Of a DNA stretch of 64,000 bases, positions 35,680 through 43,886 are shown piece after piece (position 1 is the first letter of the stretch; every line of letters starts with the position of its first letter). Origin of the DNA: Bacteroidota bacterium (GTDB lineage: Bacteria; Bacteroidota; Bacteroidia; B-17B0; Aurantibacillaceae). The notes under the pieces are model-generated. The model worked only from the letters and a program-made list of their open reading frames with translations, searched no databases and was not told the origin of the DNA. The stretch covers positions 273,357 through 337,356 of the forward strand of contig CAUJCR010000002.1 in NCBI GenBank assembly GCA_963169355.1, read 5' to 3'. Position numbers and translations under genes: made by a program.

Positions 35680-36744
35680 TTAAGCGTTTTTGTTTGAAGT
35701 AAATGTTCTAAAGCGTTCAATCACTTGCTGCATATCATCGGGCAACTCGCTATTAAAAAATATAGGCTCCTTGGTAATTGGATGTGTTATTCCTAGTGTT
35801 TTGGCATGTAATGCCTGACGTGGTAAAATCTCAAAACAATTCTCAATAAACTGTTTGTATTTATTGCCATGTTGTCCTTTCAAAATTTTATCGCCACCAT
35901 ATTCATTATCATTAAATAGCGGATGACCAATGTGTTTCATGTGCACTCGTATTTGATGTGTTCTGCCAGTTTCTAATTTACATTCTACCACCGTTACATA
36001 ACCAAATCGCTCTAATACTTTATAGTGTGTAATGGCATGTTTGCCGTGGTCGCTATCCGGAAATGTAGCCATTACTTTTCTGTTTTTTAAATCACGTGCT
36101 ACATTTACATTAATGGTTCCTACATCATCTTTCACATCGCCCCACACAATGGCAATATATTTTCTATCTAAATTCCTATCAAAAAAATCTTTAGCTAATC
36201 GAGTCATTGCTAATTCTGTTTTAGCAATAATAATAATACCCGATGTGTTTTTATCTATACGATGCACTAAGCCAGGTCGATTAATTTCTAGGTTGTCGGC
36301 TAATTTTTGTTTAGAAGTAGGTAAATTATTAAAGCGATAAGCTAAGGCATTAACCAATGTTCCAGTATAATGTCCATAAGCTGGATGCACTACCATGCCT
36401 GGTTCTTTATTCACTACACACACATAATCATCTTCGTAAACTACATTAATTGGAATATCCTCAGCCACAATTTCAATTTCACGAGGCGGATTAGCCATTA
36501 AAATCGAAATTTCATCAAAGGGCTTAATTTTATAACTTGATTTAACCGGTTTTTTATTTACCAAGATGGTTTCTGCATCGCAGGCTTGTTGTAATTTAGT
36601 ACGTGTTGCATTTTGAATACGAATCATCAAGTATTTATCAATTCGCATCATCTCTTGCCCCTTCTCTACGGTAATATGATGATGTTCGTATAATTCCCTT
36701 TCCTCATCATTTTGAGAACCTATCTCATCAACAGCATCTGTCAT
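35680..36744 (-). CDS. rluD: Ribosomal large-subunit pseudouridine synthase, RluD type
   Basis: A 354-residue pseudouridine synthase. The N-terminal S4 RNA-binding domain is MRIDKYLMIRIQNATRTKLQ (about 34-53) and the catalytic motif is GLVHRIDKNTSGIIIIAKT, with the essential aspartate in HRID. ETGRTHQIRVHMKHIGHPLF is the RNA-binding RTHQIR segment. These mark the RluA/RluC/RluD group. It probably modifies helix 69 of 23S rRNA. It lies in the common Bacteroidota neighbourhood of a PASTA protein, here separated by a T9SS gene with a 1-base gap. Confidence 0.92.
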   Translation of the reverse strand: MTDAVDEIGSQNDEERELYEHHHITVEKGQEMMRIDKYLMIRIQNATRTKLQQACDAETILVNKKPVKSSYKIKPFDEISILMANPPREIEIVAEDIPINVVYEDDYVCVVNKEPGMVVHPAYGHYTGTLVNALAYRFNNLPTSKQKLADNLEINRPGLVHRIDKNTSGIIIIAKTELAMTRLAKDFFDRNLDRKYIAIVWGDVKDDVGTINVNVARDLKNRKVMATFPDSDHGKHAITHYKVLERFGYVTVVECKLETGRTHQIRVHMKHIGHPLFNDNEYGGDKILKGQHGNKYKQFIENCFEILPRQALHAKTLGITHPITKEPIFFNSELPDDMQQVIERFRTFTSNKNA

Positions 36745-36745
36745 T

Positions 36746-38707
36746 TTATCTTGAAATGATTAGTTTTTGTGAACTAACGTTTATAGAACTGCCCTTAATT
36801 TGTACAAAGTACACGCCATTTTTTAAATGCGAAATAGTAATTGTACTACGTTGGTTACTTAGCTCTTCGTTTAATACCACTTCGCCTAATAAATTTACAA
36901 TTTGCACACTAGTCTGTTTTAATTCAGGTATAAAAGGCGTATTAATAGTTAGTGATTCACTAGCTGGGTTTGGATACATCGTAAAAGTTTCTTTTTGATG
37001 TTCTTTTACTCCAATAGCTAAATCGGCACAACCCATTACTGGGTTAATCATTAAAGAACCATCAATAGAAGATTGTACCCAACTACCACTTACGTTATAA
37101 TACAAAGCATCTTTATGATTTGTGTTTCTGTCAAATCCAATATTTAAACCTTGCGAGGTGGTTTGTATAAGTCCAATAAAATAAGTACCAGCCGAAAGAG
37201 GTAAACAAGAGGTAAGTTTATAATTAGCAAATAAATTATACTCGCCCGATGTAAAAATTGGATTAGTAAGAGAATCTTTATAAATGACGTTTCCAGGTTT
37301 CCCGCTTCCATCTTGACTCCACACGGTTATTCTAAACGAAGATCCTTGCACTAATCCGTTTTTAATAATAGGATCAAAATAAATTTTTACTGATTTTAAA
37401 GTGTCGTTATAATTCAAGGTAAAACGCATAGCTGTTTTAGCACCGTAGCTGTTTAAGTAATAAGCTTGTTCGGCACTACCATCATCGTAAGCATAATAAT
37501 CATAAAATTTCTGAAGGTGTACTAATGTGTCGTTTTCTTTTCTAATATCGCCCGGCACATTGGTAATGGAGTGTTTGATGGAGAAATTAGTTGGTACACT
37601 TAGCGTGGATGTAAATGGATATAATGTAAACACAGGACAGGCCGCTACACCATCGGTGCAATTAAAATAACCGTGATTTAAATAACTGTATGAGGGAATA
37701 CCAGGGTTATTAATGGTAACATACACGTCTGTAGGAATGGTGTTCCCCGATTCATCTTTCACAGTGTAAGCATATTGCCCAGATAAGGCACCTGTGTTAC
37801 TGCTTGATGTTCCTGGATTATTATTTCTAATAAAGTTCTTAAACCCAGTTCCTTTTTCAGTAGCAGGATTATACTGGCGGTAAGGTATTGTAGAATAATT
37901 TTTTAAAAATGAAGTAGGCATATACGAAAACGTAACATCTACTAACACCGTGTCATCATAAAAATATTGATCTTTTAACGTTACATAATCAATATGCCAA
38001 TGGTCAACACTACCGCTGGTGGTGGCTTGATTCCTGAATCGAAATTTAAATCCATCGTGAAAATAAGCGGTGTCTGTTACACCAACTCTCACTCTATAAA
38101 AAGTAGTATCGCTTGACGAAGGGTTGTAACCAGCCTTTCCCCACACTTTTTTCCAAAGATTTAATAAGGGCATATAAAAATCCAAACATAAAGAGTCATC
38201 TGGTTCAGGAGCATCGCCAAATCCTTCGGCTTGATAGTAAAAGGTTAAAAATACACTATCCGATGGTTGATAATAATAAGTTGTAGAACTTGAAGTTTGA
38301 ATAGAATACAAATTAATAGGCAATGAAGTAAGCGTATCTGCGGAGTACGACATTCCCTCGTTGGCCGAGAAATTATAAGGATAACCCAATTTATTAAGCC
38401 CCTCAAATGTTGCCACACCAAGGCTTATGGGTTGAATAGCAAAACCAGTATTAATATACACATTAGAATCTGCCCACAATGAGGCGCTTGGAAAAGGTGT
38501 TTTATAAGCATACGAAAAATCATCAAAAAAAGGCAGTTGTAATGATGTTGTAGTAGTTGTTTTTTGAGCTAATGTCTTGTCTAATTTTTGATTTTGTAGA
38601 ATAGCATTTCCGCTTAATGGCACTAATTGTTCTTGAGCTATAAAGCCAAAAAAAGAAAACAACATGATACTTAATAAAACAGATCTTTTCAATTTATTCA
38701 TACTCAT
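36746..38707 (-). CDS. Secreted protein with T9SS type A sorting domain
   Basis: A 653-residue exported protein with an N-terminal signal (VLLSIMLFSFFGFIAQ). The body is rich in beta-type sequence; QLPFFDDFSYAYKTPFPSASLW and a SGSVDHWHIDYVTL segment resemble a carbohydrate-binding or MAM-like jelly-roll fold, but no enzyme motif is visible. The last ~75 residues (FTMYPNPASESLTINTPF to KLIISR) form a T9SS type A sorting domain. The stop of the PASTA gene overlaps its start, so they are co-translated. Confidence 0.82.
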   Translation of the reverse strand: MSMNKLKRSVLLSIMLFSFFGFIAQEQLVPLSGNAILQNQKLDKTLAQKTTTTTSLQLPFFDDFSYAYKTPFPSASLWADSNVYINTGFAIQPISLGVATFEGLNKLGYPYNFSANEGMSYSADTLTSLPINLYSIQTSSSTTYYYQPSDSVFLTFYYQAEGFGDAPEPDDSLCLDFYMPLLNLWKKVWGKAGYNPSSSDTTFYRVRVGVTDTAYFHDGFKFRFRNQATTSGSVDHWHIDYVTLKDQYFYDDTVLVDVTFSYMPTSFLKNYSTIPYRQYNPATEKGTGFKNFIRNNNPGTSSSNTGALSGQYAYTVKDESGNTIPTDVYVTINNPGIPSYSYLNHGYFNCTDGVAACPVFTLYPFTSTLSVPTNFSIKHSITNVPGDIRKENDTLVHLQKFYDYYAYDDGSAEQAYYLNSYGAKTAMRFTLNYNDTLKSVKIYFDPIIKNGLVQGSSFRITVWSQDGSGKPGNVIYKDSLTNPIFTSGEYNLFANYKLTSCLPLSAGTYFIGLIQTTSQGLNIGFDRNTNHKDALYYNVSGSWVQSSIDGSLMINPVMGCADLAIGVKEHQKETFTMYPNPASESLTINTPFIPELKQTSVQIVNLLGEVVLNEELSNQRSTITISHLKNGVYFVQIKGSSINVSSQKLIISR

Positions 38708-39318
38708 TCATTAAAATCGTTAGCGTTTTCTTCGGTATTAGTACTATCAGCGCTTTCAGACACATAATATGTTTCTTTTTTACCAATTACCAAATCTATC
38801 TTACTTCCCTTTTTTATTGGATCTCCAGGTGCTATTTCTTTACCTTCATACAATTGTTTTAAAACACATCCACTACAATCTCCTGTTACTTCGGTTATTT
38901 TTCCTTGTTTTAAGCCATAACTCTCAATCATCGAAATGGCTTGTCGAGTACTTCTATCCACCAATTTGGGCATAGCCATTTGTGGTGGTTGTGTACTAGT
39001 AACGTATAAATAAATAACTCTATTGTGTTTAACAGCAGATTTTGGTTCAGGATCTTGTTTTATAACAATTCCTGGTTTTTCCTCTGGATTATATAAACTA
39101 TCAATAATTAAATAACCAATATGCTTTCCCTCAACAAACTGATTAAGTTCTGATATTTTTTTACCCGTAAAATCAGGCACTATAGCCACTTCGCCATGAT
39201 GGGTATATACATCCAACAACTTAAACAAAATCCAAAGTACTATCATTAAACATACTCCAGAAATGATTAAATGTTTTAAAAAAGTTTTTGAAATTAAATA
39301 AGCAAAAAAATCCTTCAT
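38704..39318 (-). CDS. PASTA-domain membrane protein
   Basis: A 204-residue protein with a short cytosolic start, one membrane helix (LIISGVCLMIVLWILFKLLD, about 18-37) and two PASTA domains: VAIVPDFTGKKISELNQFVE (about 47-110) and MAMPKLVDRSTRQAISMIES (about 114-178). PASTA domains bind peptidoglycan or muropeptides. There is no kinase or transpeptidase domain. In Bacteroidota this gene typically lies next to rluD, as here, suggesting a cell-wall or division role. It is the first gene of a three-gene unit with the T9SS protein and rluD. Confidence 0.88.
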   Translation of the reverse strand: MKDFFAYLISKTFLKHLIISGVCLMIVLWILFKLLDVYTHHGEVAIVPDFTGKKISELNQFVEGKHIGYLIIDSLYNPEEKPGIVIKQDPEPKSAVKHNRVIYLYVTSTQPPQMAMPKLVDRSTRQAISMIESYGLKQGKITEVTGDCSGCVLKQLYEGKEIAPGDPIKKGSKIDLVIGKKETYYVSESADSTNTEENANDFNE

Positions 39319-39395
39319 AATTATTTATGAAGTGCTAATATACTGCCTTTAATTCACATTTCAAGCATGGAAATATAAAATTAAGCAAGGTTGTG

Positions 39396-39584
39396 TTAGA
39401 GCCCCAAATGTTCCTTTAATTTAGTGTAAGATGCCCGACTTAATGGTATTTTTTTGCCATTTTTTAGTAAAACCACATAGCTATTCTTTTCAAGCGGTTC
39501 TATTTTTGTAAGCTCTTGTAGGTTAATAATAAATGAGCGGTGGGTTCTAAAAAATTTACTACTATCCATATATCTCAGTAGCAT
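39396..39584 (-). pseudogene. C-terminal remnant of a LytTR response regulator
   Basis: The 62-codon frame reads KFFRTHRSFIINLQELTKIE, then YVVLLKNGKKIPLSR, and ends KLKEHLGL. This is the last part of a LytTR DNA-binding domain, with the RTHRSFIIN motif intact. No receiver domain precedes it: the homology stops at about 39585, where an unrelated plus-strand coding fragment begins. It is a broken gene at a recombination junction. Confidence 0.75.
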
Positions 39585-39591
39585 TCTTTGA

Positions 39592-39777
39592 AAAAATATA
39601 TCCTACCACGATTTTGCTCTAGCTACGAATAGGATTCTAACAGATTTTTTCAATAAAACTCAACTTTATGAAACCCAATTAATAAAAAATAATGAGGGAA
39701 GACTAATTCTTCAAGGCATCTGTGATACAATACAAATAAATCAAAACCGACTTAAACCCAAATTATTTCCTATTTAG
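39592..39777 (+). pseudogene. C-terminal coding remnant of an unknown plus-strand gene
   Basis: After an in-frame TGA, 61 codons are open without an ATG: NISYHDFALATNRILTDFF, then LYETQLIKNNEGRLILQGIC, and finally LKPKLFPI before TAG. The composition is protein-like, and the frame abuts the LytTR remnant on the other strand, so it looks like the tail of a gene whose front was deleted. I do not recognise the family. Confidence 0.4.
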
Positions 39778-40131
39778 CATTAATTCCAAAACAGAAATAC
39801 GTTTATCTTTTTCGAGCAATAATTTTTCGTAAAGTTCTTTTAATAATTTTACTTCGGTTTGATGGTATATGGTGTTTTCATATTTGCCTCCCTGCTGGTT
39901 GTTGCCGTTATTAAAAATAATAGTTGCATCAAAACCTAATATTTCCTGAGGCGTAACCGCTAATATTTTACTTATCTCATTTAATCTATTAATAGTTAGT
40001 TGTGTTTCGCCACTTTCTATTTTACTATAGGCGCGTGTAGATAATCCAAGCTCCTGCGCCATATATTCTTGCGATAAATTTTTTAATTCTCTTATCTGCC
40101 TAATTTTTTCGTTTAAATTTTCTATCATCAT
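39763..40131 (-). CDS. XRE-family HTH transcriptional regulator
   Basis: A 122-residue protein with an N-terminal Cro/C1-type helix-turn-helix (LNEKIRQIRELKNLSQEYMA, then LGLSTRAYSKIESGETQLTI) and a C-terminal coiled-coil tail (VKLLKELYEKLLLEKDKRI) likely used for dimerisation. The frame opens at a TTG at 40149, but tandem ATGs at 40131 and 40128 are better starts and avoid the operator-like repeat. It is divergent from the RiPP precursor and is the likely local regulator of that cluster. Confidence 0.85.
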   Translation of the reverse strand: MMIENLNEKIRQIRELKNLSQEYMAQELGLSTRAYSKIESGETQLTINRLNEISKILAVTPQEILGFDATIIFNNGNNQQGGKYENTIYHQTEVKLLKELYEKLLLEKDKRISVLELMLNRK

Positions 40132-40142
40132 TTTACCTAAAT

Positions 40143-40179
40143 AGTTCAAAAATAGTAAAAATAATTCAATATTTGAACT
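40143..40179. promoter_or_regulatory. Inverted repeat operator between regulator and RiPP precursor
   Basis: AGTTCAAA (40143-40150) and TTTGAACT (40172-40179) are perfect 8-bp inverted arms with 21 bases between them, just upstream of the XRE regulator start. Such placement suggests an autoregulatory operator, possibly also affecting the RiPP promoter. Confidence 0.45.
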
Positions 40180-40224
40180 TAAAAATATATAATCTAATCA
40201 ATTAAAAAATAAATTTGTTTTAGT

Positions 40225-40314
40225 TAGTTTTGTAATACTGCGCAGTTACAATTTTACGGGCGGAAACGAAAAGCCTGCGAATGCTATGAGTAGTAAAAAT
40301 TTAACATAATTAAA
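40225..40314 (+). promoter_or_regulatory. RiPP precursor promoter and 5' leader
   Basis: TAGTTTTG (40225-40232) is an exact Bacteroidota -7 box. Next comes a near-palindrome, TGTAATACTGCGCAGTTACA (40231-40250), centred on a perfect ACTGCGCAGT. The ~75-base leader contains GGGCGGAAACGAAAAGCCT, which is more GC-rich than its surroundings and could fold into short helices. The leader may be structured, but no known riboswitch is recognised. No Shine-Dalgarno sequence is visible. Confidence 0.5.
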
Positions 40315-40533
40315 ATGAGAAAATTTAAAAGATTAACTTTGGACCTGTTCAAAGGTTATGAATTAAAAAAAGAAAGCCATAATATGGTTTTAGGTGGTAC
40401 TCAAGTGATGACTGGTAAGCCAGGAGGATGTCAATTACCAGACACTGCTGATGACAAAAGTAAAACCCCGAATGGCGGTGGCCCGGGCATACCTACATGG
40501 CCCAAAGAAGATATTACTGTGAATAGTAAGTAA
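40315..40533 (+). CDS. GG-leader RiPP precursor peptide (grasp-with-spasm type)
   Basis: A 72-residue peptide. The leader MRKFKRLTLDLFKGYELKKE ends in MVLGG, giving a double-glycine site after Gly28 suited to cleavage by the C39 peptidase exporter of the cluster. The predicted core (29-72) begins TQVMTGKPGGCQLPDTADD, has a glycine/proline block PNGGGPGIP, and ends WPKEDITVNSK. It holds one cysteine (39), five threonines and two serines plus Asp/Glu that could be linked by an ATP-grasp enzyme. A strong hairpin terminator follows, typical where precursor is made in excess. A second GG at 37-38 is an alternative cleavage point. Confidence 0.75.
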   Translation: MRKFKRLTLDLFKGYELKKESHNMVLGGTQVMTGKPGGCQLPDTADDKSKTPNGGGPGIPTWPKEDITVNSK

Positions 40534-40558
40534 TGTTATTGTTGAATCCTAAATATAT

Positions 40559-40600
40559 AAAACTAAGTAGTAAATTAATGCGTTTACTGCTTAGTTTTTT
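40559..40600 (+). terminator. Strong hairpin terminator/attenuator after precursor gene
   Basis: AAAACTAAGTAGTAAA (40559-40574) pairs with TTTACTGCTTAGTTTT (40583-40598) with one G:U pair, an 8-base loop and a T-run to 40600. It separates the precursor from the maturation genes, so partial read-through would give much precursor and little enzyme. Confidence 0.8.
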
Positions 40601-40606
40601 ATGTAA

Positions 40607-41596
40607 ATGAAAAAAGCCGTCATATTTATTTATCTATGTTTTACTATAAAAAATTGTATAGCACAATTTGATAGTACTCATTATTACCTTAATTCATTAC
40701 AATACAAAAAAAGTATAAATTACTTAAAAAGGGAAATTAAAAAAAACGCTTATATCAAGTATAAAAATGGCAATACAACCGCCAAAGATGTTGACGAGAT
40801 TAATTTAGCTTGCATATATTCATTAAATAATGAATATGATAACTGTTTAAAACAATTAAACACATTTGTTAAAAGTAAAACTAATAAAGATGGGTTTTAT
40901 ATTCCTAATAAATGGAGCAACTATGATTATTATATTTCTTTCTACACTGATCCAGATTTTTATAGAGTCTCTGTGGCACGTCCAAATGAATGGAAATCTT
41001 TTCTAGTTAAGCATAAACATAAGTGTGAGATAACGGATACGTTTTTTAGAAAATTAAATATTCCAGATAGCATTTATACTGCTTTAATTCAAATAGGCAT
41101 AAACGACCAAGCTCATTATCGTGAGATATTATTTTATGAAGATAAATATGGTTCACAATCGTCAACAGCTTTAAAATTATGGAAAGAGAAGGATAGTTTA
41201 AATAAAGCAAATTTGAAAACTGTTATGTATTATTTAGATAGTGGCTATAATGTTTTATCTGATTCGGTAGTTGGTAACTTTTCAAATAAATGTTTTTTAG
41301 TTATACAACATGCCGACTTGAAAACACAAGAAAAAATATTACCTCTAATAAAAAAATTATATGAACAAAAAAAGATACAAGGTAGTAACTATGCGCTGCT
41401 TTTTGATAGAATATCAGTTGATAAAAATAATGGTACGCAGTTTTATGGTACCCAAATAAACAGTAAAACCAATCAACCATTTTTTATTAAAGATGAAGTA
41501 AATGTAGATAAACGGCGTGCAGAATTTGGAATGGAATCTATGGCTGATTACTGTAAACGATTTAATATAATTTATAAGCCAAAAAAAACAAAGTGA
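40607..41596 (+). CDS. Exported DUF6624-like protein in RiPP cluster
   Basis: A 329-residue protein with a signal peptide (VIFIYLCFTIKNCIAQ). The C-terminal half resembles DUF6624: CFLVIQHADLKTQEKILPLI, then ALLFDRISVDKNNGTQFYGT. The histidine and the final YGTQ are the segments I associate with that family. The N-terminal half has a helical repeat-like segment (ACIYSLNNEYDNCLKQLNTF). Its GTG-coupled overlap with the next gene (4 bases) shows it belongs to the RiPP operon. Possible roles are immunity, processing or surface display; none is proven. Confidence 0.7.
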   Translation: MKKAVIFIYLCFTIKNCIAQFDSTHYYLNSLQYKKSINYLKREIKKNAYIKYKNGNTTAKDVDEINLACIYSLNNEYDNCLKQLNTFVKSKTNKDGFYIPNKWSNYDYYISFYTDPDFYRVSVARPNEWKSFLVKHKHKCEITDTFFRKLNIPDSIYTALIQIGINDQAHYREILFYEDKYGSQSSTALKLWKEKDSLNKANLKTVMYYLDSGYNVLSDSVVGNFSNKCFLVIQHADLKTQEKILPLIKKLYEQKKIQGSNYALLFDRISVDKNNGTQFYGTQINSKTNQPFFIKDEVNVDKRRAEFGMESMADYCKRFNIIYKPKKTK

Positions 41597-42555
41597 TCCT
41601 AATACTTTCAACAGAGAAAGAACTCTTAACTCAAAACGTAATAAATTGGCTTCTATATTATAATATAGAATTCAAACGATTTAATGATGGCGATATAACA
41701 AATCCTGAGATTAATATTTCAAATAATACAATTAAGATAAATTTCATCGATCAGAATGAATGTAGTATCGATTCATTAACAAAATATTGGTATAGAAGAG
41801 GATATTTAGACTTTACCAATAGCTTACTAATTGGTGATAACGATATGATTATTGAAATAAATAAACACAAAACCGATAATGATAATGACATTATTAATTA
41901 TATACATTATTATCTGCAAACAAATGTCAGCAACGTAAATAGTTTTAATGATAATTCTTTAAATAAATTAACTGAACTTACTGTGGCGCGGAAATTAGGA
42001 ATTAAAATCCCCGATACTTTAATAACCACTAATAAAAATTCAGTTCTATCTTTTATAATTAAACATAAAAAAGTTATTACAAAACCAATAAAAAGGGCAT
42101 TAAATTTTAAAATTGAAGGGGTGAATTTTTATACTGAAACACATTTACTAACAGCTAACGATGTAATGAATTATCCTAATAACTTCTCGCCTATTAAACT
42201 ACAAAATTATATTGAAAAAGCATTTGAATTAAGAGTGTTTTATTTAGATGGAGTATTTTACTCCTCAGCAATTTTTTCACAGAATGATGAACAAACAAAA
42301 ATTGATTTTAGAAATTATAATGAATCGAATCCAAATAGAGTCTTACCGTTTAATATGCCAAAAACTGAAGAAGCAAAATTTAGAAAGTTGATGAAAGCAT
42401 TAAACCTTAATTCAGGCTCATTAGATATTATTGTAACCAAGGATGGTGAATATGTCTTTTTAGAAGTAAATCCAGTAGGTCAATTTACTCAAGTTTCTTT
42501 TCCGTGCAATTATTATTTAGAAAAACAAATGGCAATAAGCCTATCAAAACGATAA
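41593..42555 (+). CDS. ATP-grasp peptide maturase (grasp-with-spasm type)
   Basis: A 320-residue ATP-grasp enzyme like the microviridin-type graspetide ligases, which join side-chain carboxylates to hydroxyls or amines in a precursor. It starts at GTG 41593, overlapping the DUF6624 stop. Features are NKLTELTVARKLGIKIPDTL, KHKKVITKPIKRALNFKIEG, LQNYIEKAFELRVFYLDGVF, and the Mg/ATP segment SGSLDIIVTKDGEYVFLEVNP followed by GQF. The C-terminal FLEVNPVGQF is the metal-binding E-x-N motif. Partnership with the SPASM protein downstream defines the cluster type. Confidence 0.88.
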   Translation: MILILSTEKELLTQNVINWLLYYNIEFKRFNDGDITNPEINISNNTIKINFIDQNECSIDSLTKYWYRRGYLDFTNSLLIGDNDMIIEINKHKTDNDNDIINYIHYYLQTNVSNVNSFNDNSLNKLTELTVARKLGIKIPDTLITTNKNSVLSFIIKHKKVITKPIKRALNFKIEGVNFYTETHLLTANDVMNYPNNFSPIKLQNYIEKAFELRVFYLDGVFYSSAIFSQNDEQTKIDFRNYNESNPNRVLPFNMPKTEEAKFRKLMKALNLNSGSLDIIVTKDGEYVFLEVNPVGQFTQVSFPCNYYLEKQMAISLSKR

Positions 42556-42556
42556 T

Positions 42557-42763
42557 ATGGAACCGTATAAACTAATAGAGCAAGCATCGTTGAATCAAAT
42601 AAACAAACTACCTGTTACTTACAAAAAAATGGCAAGTTCAACCGATTTGAATTCACCAATAAGTATCATATCTGATACAATATTTGTAAAAAGTACAAGA
42701 CATCAAACGCCTTTTTTTGGAGGAATTCGATTTTACAAAAACATTGAAATATTCATAATCTAA
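42557..42763 (+). CDS. Uncharacterised 68-residue protein in RiPP cluster
   Basis: A short ATG frame 1 base after the ATP-grasp stop and 1 base before the SPASM start, so clearly part of the operon. The sequence (MEPYKLIEQASLNQINKLPV ... HQTPFFGGIRFYKNIEIFII) has no signal peptide, no cysteines and a beta-rich hydrophobic C-terminus. It does not resemble the precursor: it lacks the KLTLD-type leader. It may be a small accessory such as a leader-binding or scaffold protein. I do not recognise a family. Confidence 0.55.
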   Translation: MEPYKLIEQASLNQINKLPVTYKKMASSTDLNSPISIISDTIFVKSTRHQTPFFGGIRFYKNIEIFII

Positions 42764-42764
42764 A

Positions 42765-43886
42765 ATGATAAATAAAAATTATTGTGTAACAACAACTTGC
42801 TTTCCTATTAAAGGTTTTCTAAGAACTGCTATATATGATTTGCCAAAAGCTACTTATGAATTTGTACCTAATGCGGTTCATGATTTTTTGAGACTACTCT
42901 CACAAAAATCATTTTCTCAAATCTATAGAAATACTACTGAAGAGAATAAAACATATTTAAGTGAATATTTTCAATATTGCCTAGAGAAAGAATATATATT
43001 AGAAATCCCTAATGAGATTAATAAAAAACATTTTCCAAAACTAAATTTAAATTTTGAGTTTCCAAGTATAATATCCAATTTAGTTATAAGAGTTAATAAA
43101 GATCTTGATTTTGAAAAGATTAAAGATATACTTGTTTCTTTAAAATGTTTTAATATTCAATTAATAACTGACTCTACATTTGATATAAATAAAATTGAAC
43201 AATACTTAGATGTAATTAAAGACATTGGTCTACATTCTATTGAACTTATAGTGGCATATAGCCCTGGTATTAACTATGAATTATTAACTAACAAATATAA
43301 AAACATTGCGTTTATCTTTATTTATTCTGCACCTGTTAACAAATTTATTAAAAGACATGTTTTAGGTTTACAACAAATATTTACTTCAAAAAACAAGTTT
43401 GAAATCACTCATATTAAATCGTTAGATTTTTTTAACGTAAATATAACTTTGTTTACAGAATCACAACTACATAATACATATTTTAATCGTAAACTATTCA
43501 TAGGAGATAAGGGGGAAATTAAAAATTCGATAGAGTCACCGACAGAATTTGGAAATATAAATAATCTAAAGCAACCCGACGATATCTTAAAAATTATAAA
43601 TTCGATTGAATTTCAAAAATATTGGTTTATACATAAAGGTATAATAGATGTATGTAAACAATGTGAGTTTCGGTATATGTGTGTTGATAATAGAATACCG
43701 TTACAACGCAACGAAAAAGAATGGTATTTCGATACAGAATGTAATTATAACCCCTATATTGCGAAATGGCGTGGCGAAAAAGGATACAAGACTTTATCAG
43801 AATGTGGTGTTACATCAAACCAAGAGGGCTTTAAGTTAAATCGCAAAAAAATAAACACAATAAATAAAGAATTGTGGGGCGATTAA
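42765..43886 (+). CDS. SPASM-domain peptide maturase lacking the radical-SAM motif
   Basis: A 373-residue protein of the SPASM partner type. The C-terminal region has clustered cysteines: GIIDVCKQCEFRYMCVDNRI (CxxC-x5-C), then WYFDTECNYNPYIAKW, as in SPASM domains that hold auxiliary 4Fe-4S clusters. No CxxxCxxC radical-SAM motif is present in the N-terminal part, which begins NKNYCVTTTCFPIKGFLR and keeps only a barrel-like pattern (FDINKIEQYLDVIKDIGLHS). It may bind Fe-S clusters and the peptide without SAM chemistry. Its stop lies inside the next gene (13-base overlap). Confidence 0.82.
   Translation: MINKNYCVTTTCFPIKGFLRTAIYDLPKATYEFVPNAVHDFLRLLSQKSFSQIYRNTTEENKTYLSEYFQYCLEKEYILEIPNEINKKHFPKLNLNFEFPSIISNLVIRVNKDLDFEKIKDILVSLKCFNIQLITDSTFDINKIEQYLDVIKDIGLHSIELIVAYSPGINYELLTNKYKNIAFIFIYSAPVNKFIKRHVLGLQQIFTSKNKFEITHIKSLDFFNVNITLFTESQLHNTYFNRKLFIGDKGEIKNSIESPTEFGNINNLKQPDDILKIINSIEFQKYWFIHKGIIDVCKQCEFRYMCVDNRIPLQRNEKEWYFDTECNYNPYIAKWRGEKGYKTLSECGVTSNQEGFKLNRKKINTINKELWGD

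Noticed and set aside
40262..40300. GGAAACGAAAAGCC leader considered as a c-di-GMP riboswitch
   Set aside because: Only a short part resembles that consensus; the flanking helices and the conserved upstream segment were not found.
42557..42763. 68-residue protein considered as a second RiPP precursor
   Set aside because: No KLTLD-type leader; the FFGG near its end leaves too short a core, so an accessory role is more likely.
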